A stretch of DNA of 21,836 nucleotides, taken from the NCBI GenBank assembly GCA_029864805.1, contig JAOTSS010000033.1, positions 1 through 21,836 of the forward strand, in the 5' to 3' direction. Shown piece after piece: positions 15,765-21,836 of this stretch (position 1 is its first letter; every line of letters begins with the position of its first letter). Origin of the DNA: Candidatus Nitrosopumilus sp. (GTDB lineage: Archaea > Thermoproteota > Nitrososphaeria > Nitrososphaerales > Nitrosopumilaceae). Made by a program: the position numbers and the translations under genes. The notes beneath the pieces are model-generated. The model ran no database searches, had not been told where the DNA came from, and was given only the letters and a program-made list of their open reading frames with translations.

Positions 15765-16250
15765 CTACTTTAACGAATAAGCAAACCCGCTAACAAAGGC
15801 AGGCCCTCGTTTTTTCTTTATTCTGATACGTTTGCCTTTTACATCAACACTTTGGGATTTTGACAAAAAACATCCAATCTGCACTCCATCCACTGAGACA
15901 AGTACATCACTGTCTCTTTGAGTTGTAGGGCCTAAAATCCTATATAATTTGGACTTTTCACCATGATACACTGTTTGCCATGTTCCAGATTTTGCAAACC
16001 ATTCTTGTTCAAATTCCATTTTATCTAAAGGAGCAGTATATGTTCCTGAAATCCAATTATATGATGAACTTTTGATTCTAATCTTTTTGCCTGAAACATT
16101 TCCATCTTTATAAAATTTGGATACTTTGTTATCATGGTAAACAGTAATGTCTCCAGGTGCTCTTATGTTAAATGATGATGGTGTATTTCCTTGATAGATA
16201 GAAGCACATTTGTCTATTTTTGCAGTCCATCTGCCAGTTTTGAATTGCAT
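15765..16250 (-). CDS. Unrecognised beta-rich protein with an internal duplication
   Basis: A 161-residue protein with no signal peptide or membrane segment. It appears to hold two copies of one unit of about 75 residues. Copy one runs TGRWTAK ... SGKKIRIKSSSYNWISGTYTA (about residues 5-83). Copy two runs SGTWQTV ... KGKRIRIKKKRGPAFVSGFAYSL (about 87-160). Both contain a G-K-[KR]-IRIK strand and a following SG-x-Y/A segment. Alternating polar and hydrophobic residues suggest beta strands, and copy two is very basic. I do not recognise the family. It lies between UspA genes, and a palindrome and TATA-like box precede it. Confidence 0.75.
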   Translation of the reverse strand: MQFKTGRWTAKIDKCASIYQGNTPSSFNIRAPGDITVYHDNKVSKFYKDGNVSGKKIRIKSSSYNWISGTYTAPLDKMEFEQEWFAKSGTWQTVYHGEKSKLYRILGPTTQRDSDVLVSVDGVQIGCFLSKSQSVDVKGKRIRIKKKRGPAFVSGFAYSLK

Positions 16251-16262
16251 AATATTACAAAT

Positions 16263-16280
16263 AAGTTTACAAACTTAAGG
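16263..16280 (-). promoter_or_regulatory. Promoter and palindrome of the duplicated-domain gene
   Basis: CCTTAAGTTT on the minus strand (16280-16271) is centred 26 bases before the start at 16250. The perfect palindrome AAGTTT-AC-AAACTT (16263-16276) overlaps it and reaches toward the start, a position where a repressor would block initiation. Confidence 0.4.
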
Positions 16281-16304
16281 CTATCTTCGATTGTCAAAAA
16301 TGGA

Positions 16305-16802
16305 TTATTTTACAATCATTACTGGTTTTTTAGATTTGTGAACAACGTTGTAAGAAACACTTCCTAGCAATATCTCCCCAGCATGCCCTTGTCCTCGAGA
16401 ACCCATTATGATCATCTCTATTTTGTTCTTTTTGTCTTCTGCATAGTTGACAATATCATTTCCAGGATTGCCAAATGACATGCTTTTTACAAATTTGATG
16501 TTGTTTTGCAGACATCGGTCTTCTGCTTGCTCTAAGATTTTCTGCCCATGTCTAGTCATTTTTGCTTTGTATCCCAAAGGTTCTATGGATGACAGTGGAT
16601 CAAAGAGTTCATCCAGAGGCATCGGTGAGACGTCACTAGATATTACAAAAAGTCCTGTAATTTTCGAGCCAGTGAATTTTGCCAAGTTTATTGCATGGTT
16701 AAGGGCACGAACTGAAAATTTTGAGCCATCCAATGGAACCAATATTTTTTGAATTCTCTTCTTTGGATGTTTAGAACTGCTTTTTCCTGTTGGTTTGGCC
16801 AT
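16305..16802 (-). CDS. Universal stress protein (UspA family) with basic N-terminal tail
   Basis: A 165-residue protein with a lysine- and serine-rich tail of about 18 residues (MAKPTGKSSSKHPKKRIQ), then a UspA domain (ILVPLDGSKFSVRALNHAI). It ends MGSRGQGHAGEILLGSVSY...KPVMIVK. The GxxGx9GS ATP signature is intact. The basic tail is unusual for this family and could bind nucleic acid or another protein. The start ATG 16802 fits the frame. It lies head-to-head with the Hsp20 gene, 156 bases apart. Confidence 0.9.
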   Translation of the reverse strand: MAKPTGKSSSKHPKKRIQKILVPLDGSKFSVRALNHAINLAKFTGSKITGLFVISSDVSPMPLDELFDPLSSIEPLGYKAKMTRHGQKILEQAEDRCLQNNIKFVKSMSFGNPGNDIVNYAEDKKNKIEMIIMGSRGQGHAGEILLGSVSYNVVHKSKKPVMIVK

Positions 16803-16958
16803 GTTGTCGTAATACTCCTTTCAAATGTTATGTATTTTTTAATTTAAAATAGCAATATAAAATTCAAGATTGAAAACCCAATTATCTTAAGATGATCCAA
16901 TTCTCATATTAGAAAATTTAACGTTCCAATTAAGTACATGTAAGTCACTGTTTCATTC

Positions 16959-17441
16959 ATGGCAAAATCAAAAAGCCCACCAAAGAAAAGTACCGGTATT
17001 GCACCATTTTTGACATCAAGTTGGATGGACATCGACAGGTCCATTGAAAACCTGAGAAAGGACATGGAAAAGGCATTCTCGTCATTTCCATCTATTTCAA
17101 TGCCCAAAATACCAGAGGCATCTTGTGACGTCATAGATGAAGGCAATCAGTTTAGGGTAAAGATGGACATTCCAGGCGTCAATAAAAAAGACATCAAGCT
17201 AAACGTGACTGACAATTCACTGGAGGTTTCAGCAGAACATAAGGAAGAATCAGAAGAAAAGAAAAAGAACTATCTCAGAAAGGAGCGAAGCAACGTCTCA
17301 TACTATAGGACATTGCCAATGTCTGAAGACGTGGTTTCAGGAAAAGTAAAGGCCAAACTTGCAGATGGTGTTTTGGAAATCACGCTGCCAAAGGCAAAGC
17401 CGACTAAAACCCAGACAAAAAAGCCAGTATCCATACAATAG
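16959..17441 (+). CDS. hsp20: Small heat shock protein (Hsp20 / alpha-crystallin family)
   Basis: A 160-residue ATP-independent holding chaperone. A basic N-terminal arm (AKSKSPPKKS) and a helical segment precede the alpha-crystallin domain at about residues 55-145: CDVIDEGNQFRVKMDIPGVNK, then LEVSAEHKEE, then YYRTLPMSEDV, and the signature ADGVLEITLPKAKP. The tail KPVSIQ holds a V-x-I that can act as the IXI oligomer-anchoring motif. The length is normal. It lies head-to-head with a UspA gene and is followed by T-runs. Confidence 0.95.
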   Translation: MAKSKSPPKKSTGIAPFLTSSWMDIDRSIENLRKDMEKAFSSFPSISMPKIPEASCDVIDEGNQFRVKMDIPGVNKKDIKLNVTDNSLEVSAEHKEESEEKKKNYLRKERSNVSYYRTLPMSEDVVSGKVKAKLADGVLEITLPKAKPTKTQTKKPVSIQ

Positions 17442-17442
17442 C

Positions 17443-17469
17443 TTTTTTCATCTTTTTTTATTGCTTTTT
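17443..17469 (+). terminator. Oligo-T tracts after Hsp20
   Basis: Three T runs (17443-17448, 17453-17459 and 17465-17469) start two bases after the hsp20 stop. They fit a typical archaeal oligo-T terminator. Confidence 0.45.
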
Positions 17470-17523
17470 GCATGATGTTTGCAAAATTAATTTTACATGC
17501 CCATCCAAAAATCTAGTAATTGG

Positions 17524-17551
17524 AACCTTTTGAAAGGTTTAATTAAATATA
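17524..17551 (+). promoter_or_regulatory. UspA promoter with an AACCTTT-TG-AAAGGTT palindrome
   Basis: TTAAATATA (17543-17551) is centred 26 bases before ATG 17573, so this ATG is probably the leaderless start. The perfect palindrome AACCTTT-TG-AAAGGTT (17524-17539) sits directly upstream over the BRE, a likely regulator site. Confidence 0.55.
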
Positions 17552-17572
17552 GACGAATTCTAAAATTTTCAG

Positions 17573-18001
17573 ATGAGAAAATCCCTTTACATGAACATTC
17601 TGGTGCCCCTTGACGGCTCAAAATATTCAGAAAAAGCACTTTTGCATGCATGTGACATGGCAAAAAACTATCAATCCAGGCTTATACTTTTGTATGTCGT
17701 TGAAAAGTTAATTTCCATTAATCCCTTAGATAGAAAAGCATATCTTGTAATGTTAAGAAAGGTTGGAAACAGTGTTTTGGTAAAAGGAAAGAAAACGGCT
17801 CTCAAACAAGGAATTGACTCAAAAATAATACTCAAAGAAGGAAACATTGCAAATGAAATTATAAAATTAGCAAAAAAAGAACAGTGTAATTTGATCATTG
17901 TAGGAAACAAAGGCCTAGGTGCAACAGCAAGATTCTTTCTTGGAAGTGTCTCAAACAAACTTGCAAATAATTCGCCTTGCTCTATTCTAATTGTAAAGTG
18001 A
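17573..18001 (+). CDS. Universal stress protein (UspA family)
   Basis: A 142-residue single UspA domain: MNILVPLDGSKYSEKALLHA near the start and VGNKGLGATARFFLGSVSN...CSILIVK at the end. The ATP-binding signature GNKGLGATARFFLGS is intact. An in-frame ATG at 17591 would remove six residues (MRKSLY), but the TATA spacing favours 17573. It follows Hsp20 on the same strand with its own promoter. The four-CBS gene comes next, 136 bases downstream, also with its own regulatory region. Confidence 0.92.
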   Translation: MRKSLYMNILVPLDGSKYSEKALLHACDMAKNYQSRLILLYVVEKLISINPLDRKAYLVMLRKVGNSVLVKGKKTALKQGIDSKIILKEGNIANEIIKLAKKEQCNLIIVGNKGLGATARFFLGSVSNKLANNSPCSILIVK

Positions 18002-18108
18002 ATAGACAGTAATAATTAATTTGGAATTTACAACCATCAAATCAATTTCTAAATTATTTTCATCTTGGTAGTTAAACTAGTTCAATCTTATCACATTTGA
18101 AAATATAG

Positions 18109-18129
18109 AATCTGTTTTTAACACAGATT
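18109..18129 (+). promoter_or_regulatory. AATCTGT-N7-ACAGATT palindrome before the four-CBS gene
   Basis: Arms AATCTGT (18109-18115) and ACAGATT (18123-18129) are perfect inverted copies 7 bases apart. AAATATAG at 18101-18108 directly upstream is the likely TATA box, so the palindrome covers the transcription start just before ATG 18138. The same hexamers with a 7-base spacer recur at 20163-20181. Confidence 0.5.
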
Positions 18130-18137
18130 AAGAAAAA

Positions 18138-18992
18138 ATGGATATCTTGACCAATGCGACAGACATAATCACAGTAACACCTGACACTTCAATTAATGAC
18201 GTTCTTCAAAAAATGCAGTCTAATTTAATTAAGCACATCATAGTAAAAGCAAAGAACAAACCAGTCGGCATTGTAACTGAGCGTGATATTGACAAATTTC
18301 TAGAAAATGACAAGACTGCAAGAGCACTTGAGGAAATATCCATAGAACAAGTGATGGAAAAAAATCTCATCACCATAACGGATGGAGCAAGTAACTCCAT
18401 AAGTCAAGCTGCTGAACGCATGCATACATTCAAAATCGGGTCAGTCATCATAGTTGATTCTGATGGAAATCTGGTAGGGCTGATTACTAAAACAGACATC
18501 GTAAAGGTGTATGGAACACTTTATGGAGCAAAATTCAAAGTAAAAGATCACATGAGTAAAAAAGTGTTCACATGTAGAGAATCAGATTCGCTTAGGTTTG
18601 CACTAAGCATGATTAATGAAAATAACATCACAAGACTAGTAATTACTAATAACAATGGAAGACCGATTAGTGTGATGACATCTAACAACTTTCTAGTATA
18701 TAGATCATATTTTACAAAAGGCAAAACTGGAACACGTGAGCATCTGCTTTCTGCCGATTCAGAAAGTATGTGCGTTGGTGATCTTGTAAGTAAGGACCTG
18801 CTTGCTGTAAATGTTGAAGATGATTTGTCTATTGCAGCTCAAAAGATGATTAAAAATCACATACATGGAATGCCAGTTATTGATGATGCAGACAAATTGG
18901 TTGGCGTGGTAAGTAATTCAGATATTGTGAGGGCTTTTGTCAAAGTTCCATTAACCAAAGAACTTTTAGAAAAATATTCGAGATTATACTGA
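18138..18992 (+). CDS. Four-CBS-domain protein (nucleotide sensor)
   Basis: A 284-residue cytosolic protein made of four CBS repeats (two Bateman modules) at about residues 1-60, 65-128, 133-195 and 208-275. Typical blocks are PVGIVTERDIDKFL, NLVGLITKTDIVKV and KLVGVVSNSDIVRAF, the ends of CBS units 1, 2 and 4. The third unit (ISVMTSNNFLVY) is more divergent. There is no enzyme or transporter domain attached. Such stand-alone proteins usually bind AMP, ATP or SAM and act on a partner; the partner is not evident here. The palindrome at 18109-18129 suggests it is regulated, and it lies among stress-protein genes. Confidence 0.92.
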   Translation: MDILTNATDIITVTPDTSINDVLQKMQSNLIKHIIVKAKNKPVGIVTERDIDKFLENDKTARALEEISIEQVMEKNLITITDGASNSISQAAERMHTFKIGSVIIVDSDGNLVGLITKTDIVKVYGTLYGAKFKVKDHMSKKVFTCRESDSLRFALSMINENNITRLVITNNNGRPISVMTSNNFLVYRSYFTKGKTGTREHLLSADSESMCVGDLVSKDLLAVNVEDDLSIAAQKMIKNHIHGMPVIDDADKLVGVVSNSDIVRAFVKVPLTKELLEKYSRLY

Positions 18993-19001
18993 CATGCAAT
19001 G

Positions 19002-19069
19002 TGGTTATCATGATAATGTTAAATTGATGAATGGTTATCATTGATGAGAATTTAAACTGATTTTATAAG
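19002..19069 (+). promoter_or_regulatory. Promoter with two TGGTTATCAT direct repeats 30 bp apart
   Basis: TTTTATAAG at 19061-19069 is centred 27 bases before ATG 19092. Upstream, TGGTTATCAT occurs at 19002-19011 and 19032-19041, exactly 30 bp start to start, about three DNA turns. The first copy sits in the perfect 12-bp palindrome TTATCATGATAA (19005-19016). The arrangement suggests a dimer or tetramer regulator binding one face. Confidence 0.45.
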
Positions 19070-19091
19070 AAAATCCTCCAGTTACACAATC

Positions 19092-19592
19092 ATGGTAGCC
19101 ATAACACCAGATGTAAAAAGAATGATGAATTCACAGCATGTAATCCTTATTGGCACTGCCAATGACCAAAAAATTCCTAACGTTTCGCCACGAAGTTCGT
19201 TTTATGTTGACAATGATGTAATTTACTGGTATGAGATTTTTATGCACAAATCCTATCAAAACTTTACAAAAAACAATTGGGTGAGTGTGTCAGTAGTTGA
19301 CTATAATGAATTTTCAGGATATCAGTTAAAAGGACATGCAAAGATAGTCACTGACAAGAAAGAATATTTTCATGCTGACACCAGGCTCTCAGAGAATCTC
19401 CCAAAAAACCATGAAGAAAAAGTTAGGAAATTAATCCTGAATAATGATATCAAGATAATTCAATTCAAACCACTTGTGTTGTATTCGTTGAATCCTGCAG
19501 AATTTGAAAAATCACCTGGCTTGCTGGAATCAGATGTCGATTTAGACAAACTTCAGGAACTTGAAGAATTCCCAATTTTAGATTATGTTTAA
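19092..19592 (+). CDS. Pyridoxamine 5'-phosphate oxidase-like FMN-binding protein (copy 1)
   Basis: A 166-residue split-barrel flavin protein. The N-terminal strand pair HVILIGTAND, then PNVSPRSSFYV, then IYWYEIFMHKSYQNFTKNNWVSVSVVD matches PNPOx-like proteins. Members bind FMN, F420 or heme, so the cofactor is not certain. It is paralogous to the next gene: both share PNVSPR, IYW, HKSY-x-NF, WV-x-VSV and GYQ-x-x-G. The two genes converge and their stops overlap by four bases (19589-19592). The start ATG 19092 fits the TATA spacing. Confidence 0.87.
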   Translation: MVAITPDVKRMMNSQHVILIGTANDQKIPNVSPRSSFYVDNDVIYWYEIFMHKSYQNFTKNNWVSVSVVDYNEFSGYQLKGHAKIVTDKKEYFHADTRLSENLPKNHEEKVRKLILNNDIKIIQFKPLVLYSLNPAEFEKSPGLLESDVDLDKLQELEEFPILDYV

Positions 19593-20050
19593 AAGAGTTG
19601 GTTGGAATCAATGTCTGAACCAATTGACATGTCGGAATATTTTTCAGGATTTAGTGAATAGCAGACTTTTGGTTCAAACTGAATCACACTTGCTTCCTTT
19701 TTTGATAACGTCTTAATTTTTGGTGATGGATTTACTTGAAATGTTTGTCTGATGACTGACTCTTTAATTTCTGATTTTGTAGGCTCGTCAGTGATAAAAC
19801 TCACAGTTCCTCGAAATTGGTATCCTTCCAAATCATCTTTGTTAAAAACTGAAACTGTGACCCACGGATTTGCTTGGAAATTTTTGTATGATTTATGCTT
19901 GGAAAAATCAAGCCAGTAAATTGCATCCTCATCAACCCTGAAGAAAACTCGCGGAGATACATTTGGAAATTTGTTTCCGCCCACAGTTCCCACAACAAAA
20001 ATTCCCTGGTCCTCGATGAATTTCTTAATTTTATCTGGAATCTTCACCAT
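19589..20050 (-). CDS. Pyridoxamine 5'-phosphate oxidase-like FMN-binding protein (copy 2)
   Basis: A 153-residue paralogue of the facing gene. It reads IFVVGTVGGNKFPNVSPRVFF, then IYWLDFSKHKSYKNFQANPWVTVSV, then GYQFRGTVSFITD. The middle and C-terminal halves differ more from copy 1, which suggests an old duplication by inversion rather than a recent one. The cofactor and substrate cannot be named from sequence alone; low-molecular-weight flavin or F420 use is typical. The start ATG 20050 has TATA-like CTTTAATAC about 25 bases upstream. Confidence 0.86.
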   Translation of the reverse strand: MVKIPDKIKKFIEDQGIFVVGTVGGNKFPNVSPRVFFRVDEDAIYWLDFSKHKSYKNFQANPWVTVSVFNKDDLEGYQFRGTVSFITDEPTKSEIKESVIRQTFQVNPSPKIKTLSKKEASVIQFEPKVCYSLNPEKYSDMSIGSDIDSNQLF

Positions 20051-20070
20051 GGCAAAAATATGCTTGATTT

Positions 20071-20088
20071 GTATTAAAGATATTATCT
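20071..20088 (-). promoter_or_regulatory. Promoter of PNPOx copy 2
   Basis: CTTTAATAC (minus strand, 20079-20071) is centred 25 bases before the start. The adjoining palindrome AGAT-ATT-ATCT (20078-20088) has hexamer-like arms partly similar to the ACAGAT/ATCTGT sites nearby. Confidence 0.4.
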
Positions 20089-20162
20089 GAACTCTATCTT
20101 GGATATTATAACTGCATTATCTTGCCAATATTTTATTTTTTGAGTGATAATGATTGAAAAAC

Positions 20163-20190
20163 ACAGATCCGTTATATCTGTAAAACAGAT
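20163..20190 (+). promoter_or_regulatory. Composite ACAGAT/ATCTGT operator over the TATA box of the Cys-rich gene
   Basis: ACAGAT (20163-20168), ATCTGT (20176-20181) and ACAGAT (20185-20190) form two overlapping palindromes with spacers of 7 and 3 bases. The TATA box GTTATAT (20171-20177) lies between the first two arms and is 25 bases before ATG 20200. Binding here would block TBP. Confidence 0.5.
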
Positions 20191-20199
20191 AATGGTGAC

Positions 20200-20304
20200 A
20201 TGAGCATACATTGTGAATGTGGTATTTGTGGACATCGTGCTGAGCAGGAATGTGTCATAAAAGAATGTGGATGTTGTGTTAATTTCCATATACGTTCGGG
20301 ATAA
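20200..20304 (+). CDS. 34-residue cysteine-rich microprotein
   Basis: From ATG 20200 to TAA 20302-20304 the frame reads MSIHCECGICGHRAEQECVIKECGCC and ends NFHIRSG. Seven Cys and three His in 34 residues suggest metal binding, with zinc, copper or iron-sulfur all possible. The spacing CxCxxCxH then CxxxxxCxCC does not match a family I recognise. The frame is open upstream, but the TATA box at 20171-20177 is 25 bases before this ATG, which fits a leaderless start. It stands alone between the PNPOx pair and a cupredoxin, with a composite operator in front, so its expression is probably induced by a signal such as metal or redox stress. Confidence 0.6.
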   Translation: MSIHCECGICGHRAEQECVIKECGCCVNFHIRSG

Positions 20305-20403
20305 AAAACGTCAAAATGATTACATAACAAAAATTGGGATTTTTGAATTATGAATAATATACTTTGAAATGGAACAATTCGTTTGTTTTGGATCCTAATG
20401 GAT

Positions 20404-20979
20404 CTATCTTACTGAAACAGAACCTGTCATCCAAGGATGAACCATGCAAAAATAAGGATATTCCCCTTTCTTTTCAAATTTGTAAGAGTACGTATCATGT
20501 GCAATTATCAGACTGCTGTCAAATTTCCCATTAGGTCCGCCTGACGCAGTTCCACTTGTAACAGTATGTGCTGCAGTATCGTCGTTTTTCCAAGTGACCT
20601 CAGCATCTTCAAATACAATTACGTGAGGTGGATCATAGCATAGATCTTTTTGCTCGCATCCTGGAACTGATGTTCCTTCAGGTATGCTAACAAGTCTGAC
20701 TGATGCCTTTGGACTGGTTAGCTCTTCAGCCATCTGCATCCCTTTTTGGGTGGTTGTTTCGGCATCTTTTAGAATTTCTTTACTTTCTTTTGCGACTTGC
20801 TTAATTTTCTCAACGGTTGGTTCCATGTCCCTTTGAATTTCTTTTGTTTGTTCTATGACGGGGGCAACTGTTACCGAAATGTCTGATGGGACTCCACTTC
20901 CGCCAGTCATCGTAAAACCAACTGCAGCTACAACTATTGCTAGTGCAACCATCATTCCCATCTTATCCATAGAAGTCAT
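20404..20979 (-). CDS. Membrane-anchored cupredoxin (plastocyanin-like)
   Basis: A 191-residue electron-transfer protein outside the membrane. An N-terminal hydrophobic segment (residues 9-25) is an uncleaved anchor or signal peptide. Residues about 35-90 are a charged helical linker (KEIQRDMEPTVEKIKQVAKE) that holds the copper domain away from the membrane. The type 1 copper ligands are all present: His138 (AAHTVTSG), Cys178, His181 and Met184 (FCMVHPWM). Cys108 and Cys114 may form a disulfide. It is homologous to the PEFG cupredoxin at 11501, which lacks the Met. ATG 20979 is supported by a TATA box 27 bases upstream. This type is common in ammonia-oxidising archaea. Confidence 0.93.
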   Translation of the reverse strand: MTSMDKMGMMVALAIVVAAVGFTMTGGSGVPSDISVTVAPVIEQTKEIQRDMEPTVEKIKQVAKESKEILKDAETTTQKGMQMAEELTSPKASVRLVSIPEGTSVPGCEQKDLCYDPPHVIVFEDAEVTWKNDDTAAHTVTSGTASGGPNGKFDSSLIIAHDTYSYKFEKKGEYPYFCMVHPWMTGSVSVR

Positions 20980-21002
20980 CAGAATGCTTTAGATTTCTTT
21001 TG

Positions 21003-21010
21003 TTTATAAT
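21003..21010 (-). promoter_or_regulatory. TATA box of the membrane cupredoxin
   Basis: ATTATAAA on the minus strand is centred about 27 bases before ATG 20979, fixing the start of a leaderless transcript. Confidence 0.55.
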
Positions 21011-21123
21011 ATCAAAACATAATTTTCAAATTTGGTTTCTAGAAAATAATCCATTCGGTTAATTTTCCAGCATCAAAATGCAAATTGGGATGATTACCGT
21101 GACTGAAAATCAAATCAACATAC

Positions 21124-21149
21124 TTTATTTTGTATTGTTACATTGTAAC
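21124..21149 (+). promoter_or_regulatory. PAC2 gene promoter with GTTACA-T-TGTAAC palindrome
   Basis: TTTATTTT (21124-21131) is centred about 25 bases before ATG 21152. The perfect 13-base palindrome GTTACA-T-TGTAAC (21137-21149) lies between the box and the start, a classical repressor position. Confidence 0.5.
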
Positions 21150-21151
21150 CA

Positions 21152-21836
21152 ATGAGTTTGAAAAATACGCAAACCGAAAAATTGTTAATTATTGCATTTC
21201 CCAGTGTTGGTTTGGTAGGTGCTTTTGCAATATCCTATCTAATTGCCCAATTACAAATGAAGGACATAGGGGAATTAGAAATTTCAAAAATCTCTCCATC
21301 ATACATGATTGAAAATGGTGAAATTTATGGCCCCATCCGAATCTACAACAAGAACAACATTTATGCAATTCTAGCAAGTGTTCCTTTGAGTTCAATCTCC
21401 GCGTATGATCTGATAATCAAATCAATAGAATATGCAAAAAGCAACAACATCAAGAAAATAATTATTCCACGGGGTTTGGAAGTGGGGGAAGATTTTAAAG
21501 ATAATCCCATTTCCTATGGTTTGGCATCTAATCCAAATTCAAAACGCCTTTTAGATGAATATGACTTGCCAATCATCCCAGCTGCAACAATTCTTGGTGC
21601 AGATGCAAGTGTAATTTCTGCATTGAAAAATTCTGAGGAATCATGTATTGTTTTGTATACCACATGCAGGATGATGATGATGCCAGATGATGACGCCATC
21701 ATAAAATCAATCAAAACACTTTCAGACATCATAAAGATCAAAGTGGAAACTGAGAAATTCGAGGAGGGGCTAGAAAAAATTAGCAAAGACAACCAAAAGA
21801 TGATAAAAGAAACTAGAAAATATTATGAGGATTCAT
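21152..21836 (+). CDS. PAC2-family protein, proteasome-assembly chaperone relative (partial)
   Basis: The frame opens at ATG 21152 and runs off the window, giving 228 residues so far. It starts MSLKNTQTEKLLIIAFPSVG, followed by LVGAFAISYLIAQLQM. Further blocks are PSYMIENGEIYGPIRIYN, IYAILASVPLSS, IIIPRGLEVGED, and SNPNSKRLLDEYDLPIIPAATILGADASV. The FPSVGLVG start and the two-part layout with a central Gly-rich strand match PAC2 (PF09754) proteins such as archaeal PbaA/PbaB, which help assemble or activate the 20S proteasome. The C-terminal part (EGLEKISKDNQKMIKE) is a charged helix. The end is outside the window. The palindrome at 21137-21149 suggests it is regulated. Confidence 0.85.
   Translation, partial: MSLKNTQTEKLLIIAFPSVGLVGAFAISYLIAQLQMKDIGELEISKISPSYMIENGEIYGPIRIYNKNNIYAILASVPLSSISAYDLIIKSIEYAKSNNIKKIIIPRGLEVGEDFKDNPISYGLASNPNSKRLLDEYDLPIIPAATILGADASVISALKNSEESCIVLYTTCRMMMMPDDDAIIKSIKTLSDIIKIKVETEKFEEGLEKISKDNQKMIKETRKYYEDS

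Noticed and set aside
20083..20289. 68-codon minus-strand frame
   Set aside because: It is the shadow of the Cys-rich gene and its Thr- and Ile-rich composition reflects the reverse of Cys and Gly codons.

Overview
The window is AT-rich archaeal DNA that most resembles an ammonia-oxidising member of the Nitrososphaeria (Thaumarchaeota), probably the marine or soil Nitrosopumilaceae. The main evidence is a group II chaperonin (thermosome), a cupredoxin with a C-terminal PEFG sorting signal, a second membrane-anchored cupredoxin, a class III-type PHA synthase, AMP phosphorylase, a PAC2-family proteasome-assembly chaperone, many universal stress proteins, and TATA boxes placed about 26 bases before start codons, as in leaderless archaeal genes. 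The lineage is inferred from gene content; there is no rRNA or tRNA in the window.

Layout. 1-578: tail of a membrane protein and a candidate 38-residue CxxC protein. 777-4930: a P2-type cation ATPase (minus) divergent from a PHA synthase (plus). 5084-6956: a small membrane protein, an isochorismatase-family hydrolase and a UspA protein. 7103-8606: a coiled-coil protein coupled by an ATGA overlap to a bifunctional-nuclease (BFN/DUF151) protein, followed by an ATP-cone plus PD-(D/E)xK nuclease. 8643-8741: three perfect copies of a 33-bp repeat. 8808-11273: thermosome, a 49-residue coiled-coil protein, and a UspA gene split by one in-frame TAA. 11371-11469: an intergenic element with inverted-repeat ends. 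11501-15029: PEFG-anchored cupredoxin, PRPP synthase and AMP phosphorylase. 15172-18992: three more UspA proteins, an unrecognised protein with an internal duplication, Hsp20 and a four-CBS protein. 19092-20050: two paralogous FMN-binding split-barrel (PNPOx-like) proteins, tail to tail. 20200-21836: a 34-residue Cys-rich protein, a cupredoxin and the start of a PAC2-family protein.

How the genes fit together. The central and right parts read as a stress and protein-homeostasis neighbourhood: five UspA genes, thermosome, Hsp20, a CBS nucleotide sensor, flavin proteins and a proteasome-assembly chaperone relative. Most are single genes with their own promoters rather than an operon. The two cupredoxins fit a copper-based electron-transfer system. 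PRPP synthase and AMP phosphorylase converge and link ribose phosphates to nucleotides. Several promoters carry short palindromes on or next to the TATA box. ATCTGT/ACAGAT arms with a 7-base spacer recur at the CBS gene and at the Cys-rich microprotein gene and may mark a shared regulator.

No CRISPR array, transposase, integrase, rRNA or tRNA was seen. The strongest leads are the hidden small genes, the nonsense-split UspA, the nuclease cluster at 7103-8606 and the shared operator.
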